64,000 nucleotides of DNA, taken from positions 5,146,001 through 5,210,000 of the forward strand of contig NC_039506.1 in NCBI RefSeq assembly GCF_003672135.1. The letters are read 5' to 3'. The notes under the pieces are model-generated. The model searched no databases. It had not been told where the DNA came from and saw only the letters and a program-made list of their open reading frames with translations. The position numbers and the translations under genes are program-made. Source of the stretch: Ooceraea biroi. Taxonomy: Eukaryota; Arthropoda; Insecta; Hymenoptera; Formicidae. Of the stretch, positions 37,530 to 51,541 are shown in pieces; position 1 is the stretch's first letter; each line of letters opens with the position of its first letter.

Positions 37530-37977
37530 TATTGATGGGTACTCTATGTATTATCGTACATATAGTGCAGTGCATCAATCATCTTAACAAGATTAAATTG
37601 CCATAAAAAAGATATAAATTTAATATTATGCATAAGAAATATATATGCTTAATAATAATATAAAGAATATGTTATATTAAATTATAATGAAGAAGCAGAT
37701 TGTAACAATGTATATAGACAGGTATGACGTAAGCAAGATGTAAGATTGACAATGTCTACTTATAAACGTAAAGTGTAGATATTATTATATAAAAATAGAG
37801 TGAATATTATTTTATTGTAAAATTTAAACTAAGAAATTTGTGTCAATTGTAATTAATAATTCTATTATATTTACTTTTTTTCGGTTTTCTTGTTTAAAAA
37901 ATGGATTTTGATTGCATATATGTGTGTATGTGACTTTATATAAAAATTCAATAATGTATTGCAGTAGATTCTGTAAC

Positions 37978-38035
37978 ATGGCGGCATCTCTGTCGACTAG
38001 CTGCTAACGAATGGCACAATTCCTCGACTCTACTG
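37978..38035 (+). promoter_or_regulatory. Candidate 5' leader with uORF and tiny first coding exon (MAQFLDST)
   Basis: ACATGGCGGC opens a nine-codon upstream ORF (37978-38007). One codon later in the same frame, ATG at 38011 gives MAQFLDST plus one base, then G|GTAAGA, a strong donor. Phase 1 fits both EML exons at 53514 and 61093. That makes it a candidate first exon of the EML gene, but any phase-1 exon would fit one time in three. Confidence 0.3.
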
Positions 38036-41000
38036 GTAAGACAAAATGTATTCACTGTATAAATTTTAAAGAAATGATAGTAAATTAAAATATATACAAT
38101 TCTACAATTAAAAATTATATTTTAACTGCACAACTTATAATGTTTTAAGTAAAAGAGACAATGTTCTTCTGATTTTAATTGTATACTTTATCGTTTAAAT
38201 TTTAAATGTTTAAGCTTTACTAACATATCTTGTGCATTACAAATATTTTATATCTTTATAATAGTTAATAAAAAGGAAAAACAAAAAATAGGTTTCTTGC
38301 GATAATGCAATAACTGACAATATATACAGTGGCAAATATCTCTATATCGACATGATTCAGAATTATATATATAATATATTGCATCAGCGCTATGTATATT
38401 AAGTATGACATAAAAAGATATAAAATAAGCCCGATTTGATATGGCTGCATTAATGTGACATAAGAATTTAAAGAATATGTATTTACATTAAAATAAATCA
38501 TACTTTTAAATATTACTTGGCGTATTTTTCACGTTGCAATTGACAATATAAAATTCATAAATATTCACTGATATAGAAATGCGAATAAAATTTAAATTAT
38601 TATCGTAATCGAAAAAATAAGACTGTAAGTTAAATTCAGAATATCGTAAGATGTGCATTTAAGCTAGCAAAGAAAAAATATATTTTAATATTCTCACAAA
38701 CATATCGCAATATCTCAAAACTCTTTTTCCATTAAAAATTGCGAAAGTCTCTAAAAAATTAGCATCGTGCCATATATACCAGGAAGTTCTGTTTCCACGC
38801 CTACAAAGCGATGGTTTCTTCGTATTTCGATTATGTCATGCGGCGTTATAATCACCGCAAGAAATAGATACGTCTTCTGAAAATTATACAAGAGACGTAG
38901 GCGGGTTCGGAGGATTCACTCGAGAGATATAAAGCTCCAGCTCCAAGGATGCGATCCCGAAGCACTTTCGGAATGCAAAATCGACTGGACAGTTTGAATG
39001 AGAAGGTTGCGCAGAAACGGCACGCGGCATGCTCTTCTGCGGGCACTTTTACTTCGCATGAGGAGGAAAGCCGCTAAAGGAAGTGGTTGCGTTAGGTGCT
39101 CGAATGTGACCCATATTCGATATGATTGGGCGATTTCGTTTATTGCAAAATTGACTCAGGAATCTTCGTCGGATCGACATTTTATAAGTTTCTTTAAAAA
39201 ATTTTAATGTAAAAGTGGACTTGGTTTCCGACGTTGTTTCTAGCTTCTTCCTAGCTTGCTTTATTGTTTCTGAAATCTACGTGGTGTTATTTGACGAGGA
39301 ATGCAACAAACAAATCTCGTTGCCCATTTGCCGCGCGAATAAATATTAACTGTGCGCATCGTGTAGAAATGCGGATGCAGAGGCTTCGTGTCGGAAACCA
39401 CGATCGTCGATATTTATGAGAACCGACGGAGCGTCAGTGAATTATCCGGGAACATTTGTTCGACATATGTCTCTTCCGGATTCGGCGAGAACCGGTTTTC
39501 TTCCCTAAAGCTCTATAGCTTAATTTAGGATTGTTGTAGCAGGAATTCCAATTATTGCGTTTTATTTCATTAAATATTCTTGAACTACTTTTCAATATTA
39601 CTATCCTTTATGCACATTGTTCAATAGTTTATTCATACAGACTTGCCAATCTTTCATATTGTAAATATAGTTGCATGATTTCATGTCACGATTAAATTTT
39701 ATTTGTATATAATTTTAATAAAAGAGAATTTTATATCGAAGATATTATTATTCTTTATCTTTTTAAAGGTTTTACTTATTTAAAAGTAAAATTATATCTC
39801 TGCAATATTCTAGTATTAATTTTAATTAAAGTAAAGAATAGTAAGTTTGTCATTTGCAGAAAAAGTTACCGCATGTTTCATAAGTTTCACCGATAATAAT
39901 AAGATATCTGAGATTTTACAAACATCTGAATGCAATTATATTGATTCTTAGTGTAAAGCTGTTTGAGCTTATAAATTGCTGCCAATCGTTACAAACTAAT
40001 TTTATAGCTTCTTTTAACATGATGCTTATTACTAATCTCTTACGTAATTTCTTGCGGTGAATATCGTCAAGGAATACTATATTTCGAAACACGATTTAGA
40101 TATTTGCAATTCAGATTGACAAAAAATATAAATAATATCTGTCGGTGACGACAATGAACCTGTTTTCTGATACCGACTCACAAACATCGTTAAATAACCG
40201 AAACTCCGCGGAACAACTACTCGAAAACAACGCATTAATCGACGATTGATATCACCTCGCATGCATCAACTGCAGACACCTTCTCAACGCACCTATATTT
40301 ATCTATCATTTTTAATTAATTCCAGGTGTGCACCCAGGATGTAGCTCTCCCATGGACCTTTCGCCTTGAGAGTGATAAACCTTCGGACATGCGATCTTCT
40401 GTTCAGAAGGTGTTCATGAGATGCAGTCTCCGCACGTTAGCGGTTTTCCTACCTCGGGATTATTAATCTGATCGGAGGCAGCAGGCAGGCAAACGCGTCG
40501 GCAGCTTACGCTCCTGATGTTGCTCCACGACATCACACCTGTTGCCCTCGGCAGGATACCAGCGTGATACGCCACTGGCCGTAAACCGCTGGCATGGCTC
40601 ACCTGTTGGCCTCAGCAGTACTTGCTGGGTTCTCGACCGTGCGGCACCTTTCGCCCGGCATTGCCGACGAAGTGACGGTTTTTCGCTCTCTAGGAGTCCC
40701 TCTGTCGTTCGGCGACTCTCGCGCGCGAGGACGAGTTCGCCGACATCCGGTGGACCCACGTCCGGGGACCTCTATGTTCGACACCCGAAGGAAGGAACCG
40801 CGGCAGCTGCAGGGACCGGAAGGGACGGAAGAAAGGAAGGGAACCCTTGGAGCCTGGTCCTCGACCTGAAGGAACGCGACGGGCGACCGCGGCAAAGCAA
40901 GAGGGACGGCAGGCGGGGAAACTAACCGGTCGGCCGCTTTCCGCGGATTCCTGAACCGTCGTCGGCCCCCGTTCCGGAATTGTATGCAAATACCTCGCGG

Positions 41001-42381
41001 AAACATCCTCGCGCGGGTTGCTGCCGGCCAGGAGAACCTCGTCGACGTCATCCCGTGGAGGCGAGGTGATACCCTCGACCTCTCGCGGAATCTCGCGATT
41101 GCAGCCAGGTATGTAGAGAACGGCGACGGTGATTTTTGCGTAGCATTACGCTCGCGCGTACATTTTCGCGACAAGCGAAGAAAATCGATGGTCGCGCGCG
41201 GGTCCGCTCGCGCGACGACGGATCGGAGCGTTCATCGTTCGAAAAACGGGATTGCGAAGAGGATTTGTGTCTGCCATGAGGGAAATATCGAATGAGTCGG
41301 CCTCGGGGTCACATTCCTGTTTCGCGATCAGTTTACGCTTGAAAACGATTCGTTTGTTCAATAGTGTGGTGCACATATGGAGAACGCATTGCGCGCGCAC
41401 TTTCTCTTAGTGACAAGTTCCTTGACGAATTTGGAGCTGACCTCTCTCTGGCGAAAATTTAAGTGACACGCATGACGGAATACGATATTTTAATCGTTGG
41501 TTATTTTATTAAATAATTTTAATTATTTTCATTTTTTACAATTTTGAGATTACTTAAACGTTAGGCAATTATTACGTCTCTGAATAATAGATATGCTTAC
41601 TTTCAATAACAAACGTAAAATTGATATTCTAAATCTTCTTCAGTGAAAATTCGATCAGGCTTTAACTGTAATATCTTTCTTTAAATCTTTCTAATAAATA
41701 AATTGTGAGTGGTTATAAATTAAATGTTTGTTGAGAAGAATGTAAACTATACACTCTGAAAGAGTGTTCTTTGCATTCAGACAATTTATAACTCAGAAGT
41801 GTATAATTTTTAATGCATTCCATATATGCAATTATCTGTCAATCTTGATTATAAATTGGCTGGAGGAATCAAGGAATCCAAACACATTTAGTCACACTTA
41901 TTTAAAGATACAGCGTTTCCTCCGCACTTGACAGAAAGCTCTATCTTGAAATTATAGTAATATCACGTACACAGATAATTACAGATAATGTGTCGGCAGC
42001 GCTTTTGATCGTAGGGAAGAAATAGATCGCGTAGGTCGATAAAAAACATTTTAACTTTTTAACAAAATGACTTTTTGTTGATATTAATCACTCATTATCA
42101 GGGAATAAACGTTAAGATGTGATAGAATATATATATTCAAAGAGATATCTATAAAATAGATATAATATCTGTTAAGTATATCTGAATCAACTTTCTAAAA
42201 GACAAACAAAATTTTGCTTCTAGAAAATATAAATTATTTATTTTCTGATTTATTTTATATAATTATGTTATACAAATAAATTCAAACAAATTATATTAAA
42301 ATTATATTTTCTATATAATTAGCACATGAAGAAGCATTCACGTACTTAAATCATTTATAAGCGAGTATCTCCGATATTATA

Positions 42382-43316
42382 CAGGGCGAGGCACCTAAAA
42401 CAGACCACCTGAATATCTCGGCTGTTATTGGTGATAGAAAACAATGTGTCAGACCAAACTTGCATGGTTTCGAGGGACACATAATTTGTTCTAAATAGTT
42501 TTTTATTAGGTAGACGCGTAGAGGTCACATGAATCTAGTAGAGCGTTTGAAGATGCGCACATTGATCTACGGGTCAAAATCATTCAAGGTCACTGAAGGC
42601 CAACTACAAGGGAAAATAATTTACTTTATATTGCCTAGAGTTCTCTGCTATTGAAAATACCGTAAATTCAGAAATGAAAAAGTTCTAGCCCTTAGAAATA
42701 TTTTCTTTTCCGAGAAGCTCTGAGTTGTTGATATCTATATTTTTTATATTGCCTAGAGTTCTCTGCTATTGAAAATACTGTAAACTCAGAAATGAAAAAG
42801 TTCTACCCCTAGAAATTTTTTCTTTTTCCGAGGAGTTCTGAGTTGTTCATTATTTTTTATATTGCCTAGAGTTCCCTACTATTGAAAATACCGTAAATTC
42901 AGAAATGAAAAAGTTCTAGCCGTTAGAAATTTTTTCTTTTCCAAGAAGTTCTGAGTTGTTGATATCATTATTTTTTATATTCCCTAGAGTTCTCTGCTAT
43001 TGAAAATACCGTAAACTCAGAAATGAAAAAGTTCTAGCACTTAGAAATTTTAGCCTTCAGTGACCTTGAATGATTTTGACTCGTAGATCAATGTGCGCAT
43101 CTTCAAACGCTCTACTAGATGGTACGTAAAAAAACATATACCATTTAAAAAAACGAAGTTGACCTTCATATGACTTCTACGCGTCCACCTAATAAAAAAC
43201 TATTTAGAACAAATTATGTGTCCCTCGAAACCATGCAAGTTTGGTCTGACACATTTTTTTCTATCACCAATAACAACCGAGATATTCAGATGGCCTGTCT
43301 TAGGTGCCTCACCCTG
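42382..43316. mobile_element. Non-autonomous foldback DNA transposon, 935 bp
   Basis: The terminal inverted repeats start CAGGGCGAGGCACCTAA and run about 219 bp on the left (42382-42600) and 264 bp on the right (43053-43316, with about 55 bp extra). Both ends are flanked by TA (TATA), as in Tc1/mariner-like insertions. Between the arms lie four tandem units. No transposase is present. The superfamily is uncertain. Confidence 0.85.
42625..43050. repeat. Four tandem ~118-bp units inside the foldback element
   Basis: Each unit contains GCCTAGAGTTCTCTGCTATT and GAAATGAAAAAGTTCTA. Starts of the CCTAGAG motif are spaced 118, 113 and 118 bp; the last unit is truncated. Units differ at a few positions. 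Confidence 0.85.
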
Positions 43317-46300
43317 TATATTGATATATTTTGCGCATGTCGCATATTCTTTTTCACGCGAGACTGATTAATAGAATTTCGCACGGAATGCAGTTTTAAA
43401 ATTGCTACAAATCGTCGACGCGATAACTCGATAAGATCGCGAAGGGAAAAGTTAGCTGCTCACGCGAGCGTTTCGAAACACTTTACGAGGAACAATAGCT
43501 TCCCTTCAATAATCATTCCGTCAATATTCCGATACACAGTATAAAGGCAAACCCTTTTTGCATAAAATAGACGCCTGAACTATAAACACACATAAAGTAC
43601 ATTTTTTAAAGTAAAATTTTTTCAATAATTAATTATAACATGATACAATCTTAACTTTCTAAAACTGTGACAACGTCACTGCCAGTGACGACTATGTTTA
43701 TTATCACAAATATATTTCACGGCGTTTTATTTTAATAATGCTTATTTATATCAAAAGATGTATGCGCACGTAGATATTCAGTAATTAACCGATTAATTCC
43801 ATAAAATAGTCTACATAACTACAGTCTCAGTTTCTTATTGCATACAATCACGCACACAGAAATGTAATTACCGTAACACGATCCGTATGTAAAACGGTAT
43901 AAGTAACAGTATTATTTTGGCGCTCTCCAATCGTCCAAAGTTACATGAACAAGAAAAAGACTTGCGGATGTGCGCGCGCGTTTCCGCTTCGGAACTCGCG
44001 CGGCGCACGATCGGCCGTTCGCATTTGGCGCGGGATGAGGCGGCCGAAGATCTCGAGCACGGAGTACGCCGCCAATTACACGACCTGTTCTGACAATGAG
44101 CCAACGGGCGCTCACCGGGTTTCTCACGACATTCACCAGTGTAATTTCTCTCGCCATTGTCTAGTCGTGACGCGTAGAGAGTGGTACTCCCATAACGCTC
44201 GGCGACGCAAAGCAGAAGCGGAACGTAACGGTGCCGACGAAAAAGATAATTTTGCGCTTCGTCGTTCTCCATCTCCGCGGAAAGCCACGGTTATCGTTAT
44301 CGACGCGCGACCGAAATAGCAGCCTCGTCATCGCGTACGCGACGCAATCGCAGCTGATTATCCGCGCGCGCGATAACACGCGACGAGCGAAACGACTAAT
44401 TATAGTCTGCGGACCTCGGAATCACCAGGAACATCCTCGTTCGGTATCACCCACGCGAGCAAAATGGTACTCAAATGCGCGAGTTACGTGACAACACCGG
44501 TGACATATTTGTGATGCTTAAGAAGTCGATTCAGAGGCACAGTGAAGTCCCACCTTGCGAAATATACTGCTTATATCAATAGTGGCAATTCTGAGCGGCG
44601 CAATATACATTCTTTATGCTATTTTAAACAATTAGCACTTCCAATTCACTTTGATAAAACGCCAATGTTAATAGCAGCCCGCTACGTAGAAAATTATTGT
44701 ACGAAATTATTGTGGCATGAAATATCGTCTCCTTTTTAAGTTATTGTATTTTGCAGATTCGCACAATCCATACAAAACGCGTCGGTAGATCGATTTACTG
44801 GAAAAGAATATGGTCGAAGGCCATTCATGTCAATGACATAAAGCATTCCTAATCCTCAGTGACTATTTATTGTAAAGGGTACTTCTAGGAATTTTTGGAA
44901 AAGTAGAGAGTCCTTTTCTAAGAAACTTCCTCTCCCTTGAAGTCACGTTGCCCATTAGAATTTCAAAATTCTTCGGTTTGCTTTCCTTTTTTATTCCTTT
45001 GGGTCATGTCCGATCGCTTCAGCGACCCTCTCTGTTTACTGCCTTTTGGCAGTGTGTTTGAGGTAACGCAGGTCTCCTCGGTTTCCTACGCATAATCCGT
45101 ACGCATTGAACACGTACAAAAAAGAACACGTTAAATAGATCTCTTTAGTATAAAGAGATAAATTTCCATTGTCCGTTCGGTTCTCCATTTTAATCAGATG
45201 GCTGCTTATGACAGCGCTGCATATCTTGGCACATCTTGCATTTATGCATAAACGTCACTCCGTTAAAGTTTATCGCATAGTTTACGCGTACCGAAAAAAG
45301 GCAGAATATATACGACAAAAGTAAATAATAAATATGATAATCGTAAACGCGTGAGAGTGCCGCAGGCGTGACTACGCTCGAGATAAGAATTCAGTTTCTC
45401 CGGCGGTGTTGCACGGCGGACTTTAAGAGCTGTCTACGAATTTATTTTGCGGGATAGGGTGCACAGGTTCCCACGGGATCGCACGATTAGCTCGGCGGAC
45501 GTTGCCAGAGCATCGCGGTGTTGTATCGTGCTTCCTTATCGCCCTTAGGGGAAATTTAAAACGCGAGGGTGCATTCTCGTGCCGAAGCTCATTCTCTGAT
45601 TACGATAAGTGTCAAGGTTGCTATCCTCTCAAAAGTCCGCGGCACTTAATTACCGTTTTAGGCGTGGTGCGGCCTTGCGAAAGACCGAAATGTTAAAGCG
45701 GACTTTGCGTTTCGCTGGAATTTGTGCGGGAACAATATTGGATTAACAAGAAGTGCTGCTCCTTTGCGCGTCAAAAAGTGAATTTTTTTACACAAATTAT
45801 CTCTGCGAAAAAACTGACAAAGTAGAGAAAATAGCGAATTATTTTAATATTTTTAATATTTAATATTTTTTAATATTTTTCTTGGGCTGCTCATAACGTT
45901 ACAGCAAAATAGTATCTTTGTTCTGCATGGTAGATGGGCTTAATAAGACCAAGAAATAAAGATGATACAACGAATGCTAAAGGAAGAGGGGGGGGATTTT
46001 TGGCAGAGTTTCCTTGATATCCCAACCGCATTTCTAAATATAACTGAACGTGGCTGTAACTTAATGTTCGACCCTGACTATTAACGAGCACTTTTGTGCT
46101 TTTATTTCCTTCCTTGAGAAATTCTTGCGCCCTTGTACAACACCGTTCACCTTTAAGCCGACTTCGGTCCCGAACAGAAACAAAATATCCACGGAAATTC
46201 CGCGCACGAGAGTCACACTTGCCATTCCAATGCTTGCTCCTTATATTGAAGTGGAAACGTCTACTGTACAGGTAGAAATGTATTGTATAATAAAGTTTAG

Positions 46301-46324
46301 TAAACGGTAGACAATTTAGTGAAA

Positions 46325-46438
46325 TGGTAGATAATTAAGAAAGAATTCTCCTGATTGTAATAAACATAAACATTAAATGAAATCGCTAGGTCACTATAAT
46401 ATTCGTTAATAAAGATTCCAACAGTTAATTATCCACCA
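46325..46438. mobile_element. Small hAT-like MITE, 114 bp
   Basis: Ends are TGGTAGATAATTAA and the complement of TGGTGGATAATTAA (13 of 14 match). The flanks are an exact 8-bp direct repeat TAGTGAAA (46317-46324 and 46439-46446; a ninth T also matches). An 8-bp duplication fits hAT. The TIRs do not resemble a family I can name. Confidence 0.5.
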
Positions 46439-49400
46439 TAGTGAAATGCTCCCTACAATCTATGTCACAAAAATGTTCACTTTTGCAATTCTCAAGATAT
46501 AATGACAACGTGACACGCTAATTTATGTTGATAATAAGACATGCGAAGCATGATAGGGCATAGAAAGTTAGATCCTACGCGCGAATTGCACGAGTTCGAT
46601 AGCTGCAGACACCTACCTTGCCGCCATTGCTGTGTGCTTGGTGGACATCGAGGTCAATCAACTGCAACGCGATGCAAGGTATGCGTTTGCATGTGCGGGA
46701 TTGACACGTAAAGTCTTTCCTACGCGACACCCGCGACTTTCTTGATCCGTTCAATACCCTTTGATAAACTAAACAAACGACAATCTGGCATGCAAATCAG
46801 AAGCATTTCGTTGGAAGTGTTTTGGAAGAAGCATGGGTTTTGCTCAAAACTTTAAGTTAATGCTTCTAAAGTTTCGGGCAAATATAAATTATAAATGTAA
46901 AGAAAAAAATGTGATTTATTGAATTTTTATTAACAATTATTTTACAGAGATTTGTAGCAAAAGTTTAATAAAAATCATTAACTGTTTTGTAGTACACGTA
47001 AATGAAAATTAATCACATAGTGGAAGATTAAATATTCACAGTTCACGTGCCGAGAAGTTGAATAACCATAATTTTGAGCGCGGAATAACTGAAATTATAA
47101 GTGATTGATACGTATTACTTAATGCACACAATGTATTAATATATATATCAACAGTGCGTGGATAGGCTCGACGGGTAAACTGGATTAAAGTACAGAATTG
47201 GTCCTCCAGGCAATATAATGATCGAGCACGAGCATAATTACTTCTTGACGACTAAAAAAGATGATGTATAATCACTTCGATAAGTATTATTTAAAGTTAA
47301 GTACGGTTAAACAGATACTAGATTTCTTGTTTCCTTCTTTAATTTCCAATGACGTTTAAATAATTCTTTCTGTTTTATTACACGGCATGTCACAGAGTAA
47401 TGATTGTACAATTTCAACGCTGTTGAAATATTTCACGTGCAATGCATAAAATAAATTATTACGATATACGTTGTATTTACTGATGCGAAGAATACGGCGG
47501 GCAAATTTCCCGCTACGTTATTATTTCAGAAAACACGCAAATGAAAACGTAACGAACAATGTAACGCAATTTCACGATCATTAACATCGCGAAATTACAT
47601 TTTATAAATGTAAACAACGTTTGGTGTGAGATTTTAACTCTCGACAATTGTTCACAGAAATGTTTTTACGCTTATCTTCTATCCGACTAATAACATTTCG
47701 CGCACTGTTCGTCAGATAAGAGAAGACCGAACCTGCATCACGTAAACGTGAATTTACATAAAGGATGCAGCACCAGATTTTCTGCATAATATTGTGCTAC
47801 AACTTGTTATCCGGAACGAGATTTAAACGTCTGGCAAGAACGGAGGGTCCCTCCAACGGGATCTCGTGGCCGATAGTGTTATCGATCGACATCATCCTTG
47901 TAAATCATAGCGGGTCTTCCTCTCTTTGAATTCTCGCAGCCATCCATGAATTTATAATGGCGAACATTTAGATAATTCAGTGAGCAGGAAGACTTGATAC
48001 ACATTCGAGTAACGGAATTAATAAATGAAGGAACTTGTACATTGGATTATATTCAAAGGATTATATGTTGAACGTATTTTATTATATTTACTATAGACAT
48101 AGATCAATTCTATAGAGTTTATAGAATAAAAATGTGTAAATCTTTTTCTTCAGGATTGAATTGATTTAATTCGCTGCTATTTAATCTTATTGTTTCTTGC
48201 CTTTTCTCACGGTAACAGTGGTACGTTTGGATACGCGACTATTACAGCATTGCAAAGATGCAACTCGCGTACAAGGGAAACGCGTGATTAGAAACTAGAA
48301 ACAAGAGAGAGGAAGATGAGAATTCCACGCGCATAGCCGTTTTATTTAGCGCTGACTGTGCGCATGGCCGTTAGCGCTTCGGATGAGCCGCCGAAATTTA
48401 CATATAACATCCACCTACATTGTTACCTGAAAAGAGATTTCAAATATGCCGACGAGATTATTCTGCCAACGCCTTGCGGCAAACTTACGTAATGTTACGT
48501 AATACAGTTTGATAAAGAGAGTAAATTCGTAAAATTAACGACTAAGCTTCGCTATTTGTCGTTGATCGTTGCCAACACCTAAAATCAACGTGAAAGTTGA
48601 TTCATTCACTTAAACCAAGAAACGTGTGCAGTGTACTATTATACAAACTAACGGCACAAACATTATTTTAAAAAGGTCAAATCTTTTATTTACATTTTAT
48701 TTTATTACATTTTTATTATATTAATTTATACGTATTATTACAAGTGCGATTTTTAATATATCTCAGCTTTTATATTTCTAGGGGATTTGGAAGCAATCTT
48801 TACTTAATCGATATACAGCTATAAAAAATAATGTAAATTGTAAATTGCATATGTGCAAAAGCCACTGAAAATATATTTAAATTATGAATATTTAATATCA
48901 GTAAAAAAGTAATAACTCCAAGGTCTTATTGTTAGTCTAACCATTTTCTGCATAAAGAAAGGAACAAAACATTAAGTCGTCGTAAATTAATGCAGCGGAA
49001 ATTAAATTTTGCACAGCGCACAAAGAATTTCTTATTACGAGATCTGCCGAGGTCGAGGCTGCGGCGGATCGATCACTCGTGTTTCGAACGTAACGTGTGT
49101 CCTTGCTGCTCATCGCGCACCGATATTTAACGGTTTACTTCTTCCATTTAGCTCCGGCATATCTGCAACAATATAAAGTCAAGTGATGCAGCAGTGCACC
49201 TTCCGCACACAGTATTCTGTTGCACGCGATGATTAGCACGCTCAAACGACTTTAGAGCCTTCTCTACTTATGATCAGAGCGCGGAATCTTTGTACCTTGT
49301 ACTAGCGCCCGTGTTCTTTGCGTTTCATATTTATCTTCGTCATCAGTTCCATTCGTGTTTTGTTGATTGCGAACTTTACAATAGTTCTTACTCGTTCACG

Positions 49401-51221
49401 TATCAGCCATTAATAACCGTGGCAAAATGCAAAATGCTAACGAGCCGCTTGCGAGGCGCAAGAAAGGAACATACGGCGGGAAAGTGTATCGTGCGCGCAA
49501 ATTAATTAACGCTATCGCAAAGCGGAAAACATGGAATTCCAGTCTCATGCGGCCGTCGCCATCGTGAGAAAGTAACGCGTTCTACCTCATGGTTGAACAT
49601 CTCCGCAGCACCTAGGTGTTGCATGTGCAAAATTCATTTACCTTGAGATTTATATTTACGAAGATTTCCCGTTTCTCCGATGTCGTAAAACTGGAATGAA
49701 CTCGTACACTTCGACGTGTATAATTTTGCTGCCATCTTTACGCTCGAGTTTAGTGTTTAATTTACTTTACGTTGCGCTTCATTCAAATTTCACGTATAAT
49801 TACAACGTTTTCTCCGCGGGAAATTACACTCTACTATTCCTCCAGGAGACTAATTGAAGAACGTTTGATAGGCTCGCATCGCGTGCTTACATAAGATGTC
49901 CCAGATTAATTAAGTAGTCGCTTCATCAGACGTGGTGCGTCCATGTGACGTATTATTATTCTAACTCGTATGCAGGATTACATCATGGTTATGTGAGAAG
50001 TTTACACTGCAAAATCGTTATTACACGACACTCCTCCCCTCATTATAGCCATCAATAATTAATAGCCACGCGCAAATTAAAACATATCCTAAAGGAAGAA
50101 GGTTGTACGATTCATTTTTCGCAGGCATTTACATCAAAGTTATCGGACAGATTACGAAAACTACTCGATGCAACAAAACTCTGCGACTCGTGCAATAATA
50201 GCGCAATAATATCACAATAAATACTACTCCGACTAGATTTATGACTTTTACTTTAAGCGTAATTACGGACGTAAAATACAAGCTAAATACTGCAGAACCG
50301 AGCATTCCCACCGCCATAAATTCAGCGTTGGTCCACTTTCGTTGGCTGACTGTCTGTTAACTACCAGCTGTGTTTAACGAGTCCCATTCGAGTCAACTAA
50401 GCTCCATCACCGGTCCCGACGTTTGCCGTCTCGCGACATCAATTCGCGCGTATGCAAATTCGTTTCACATTGTCATGGAGCGCGAAACGCGTTGCTGGCT
50501 CACCTACGAAACATATTATTGCCGCTATTTTGACCCGCGAGCCCTTATTAGGCGCCTTGCCGCGAGCGTAGTATGTGCTCGATTAAACGTATGCAGCTGC
50601 AGGAGTTTTCCTACAATAGAAAGTTCAGCACGATCTCTCCAAATGTGTCTCGTAAACATTGTAACGTTTATATTACGTGTGATTTATTTTATACGCTATT
50701 ATACCATATGCAATTTATCTGAGACTCATAAAATGATCTATCAAGTAATGTTGCGCGCTTATGAAGTTTTCCCATCGTCCTTTCTCAAAATTATCATTGT
50801 ATGATAATTTTAAGAAAGATTTGTTTGGGAAAAAGATCGACTTCGCGTCCAATGCAAATTCGTACGGCAAAAGGTACTACGCAACACGCACAGCCTTTCG
50901 AAGGCCGTAAAGGCCGGAGATTTCACTTCCTAATCGTGCGTTACGTACGCGCGTATTCGCGGCTCGCGATCGTAAATGCAGCGTGCGCGAATTACGACTC
51001 TCACTTTGTGCCGATCTCCGCGGTTCATTAGACAGCGGATCGATGCAACATAACGGTGATTTGCCCAAGCTCAGATCTAATGCTCTCCAAGTCGTGCCGC
51101 GGCGTTTTATCGGGTCGAGCCGCCGGTCTGGCCCGAGCAAAGGGCAAGGCGAATATCGTAAAATGCGACGTCGAGTTCATAGGCGCGGCTATTTACGTGA
51201 TCCTAATGTCCTTCCCGGAGT

Positions 51222-51254
51222 CTCAACGTTGACTCCACGTTGACTCAACGTTGG
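51222..51254. repeat. 11-bp tandem units with AACGTT cores
   Basis: Three units of the form GACTCAACGTT, the middle one with CACGTT. The core is itself palindromic. Confidence 0.7.
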
Positions 51255-51541
51255 CTGAACGGAGGCTGCCTACGAAACGGATCGGTGAACCAATTACCCA
51301 CGTCATGTAACACGTATAAGGACCGCGTGTGGCGTACGGCGTCACGGTGCACGACGGATCACATTCGGCGTGTGCAACGATATCACTCGTAAAATAAGCA
51401 TCGTGGGCTCCGGCCTTACGTATGCACCAATATGGCAGTGTTCTGGCCGGGTCAATGCTTACTGGTTTCGTGTTTCGACTCGCTCCTTCGAGCACCTCTG
51501 CGCTCCCATTCCCTCGCCTTTCATTTCCCCAGGGTAGATTT

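Noticed and set aside
40599..41174. 191-codon minus-strand frame
   Set aside because: It lies in GC-rich DNA where several frames are open at once; the composition is Arg/Pro/Ser-rich with no family pattern.
43170..43367. 65-codon frame
   Set aside because: It lies in the right arm of the foldback transposon and carries no transposase motif.
43674..43690. 17-bp palindrome CGTCACTG-C-CAGTGACG
   Set aside because: Too short to separate from chance in 64 kb; noted only as a CRE-like half-site pair.
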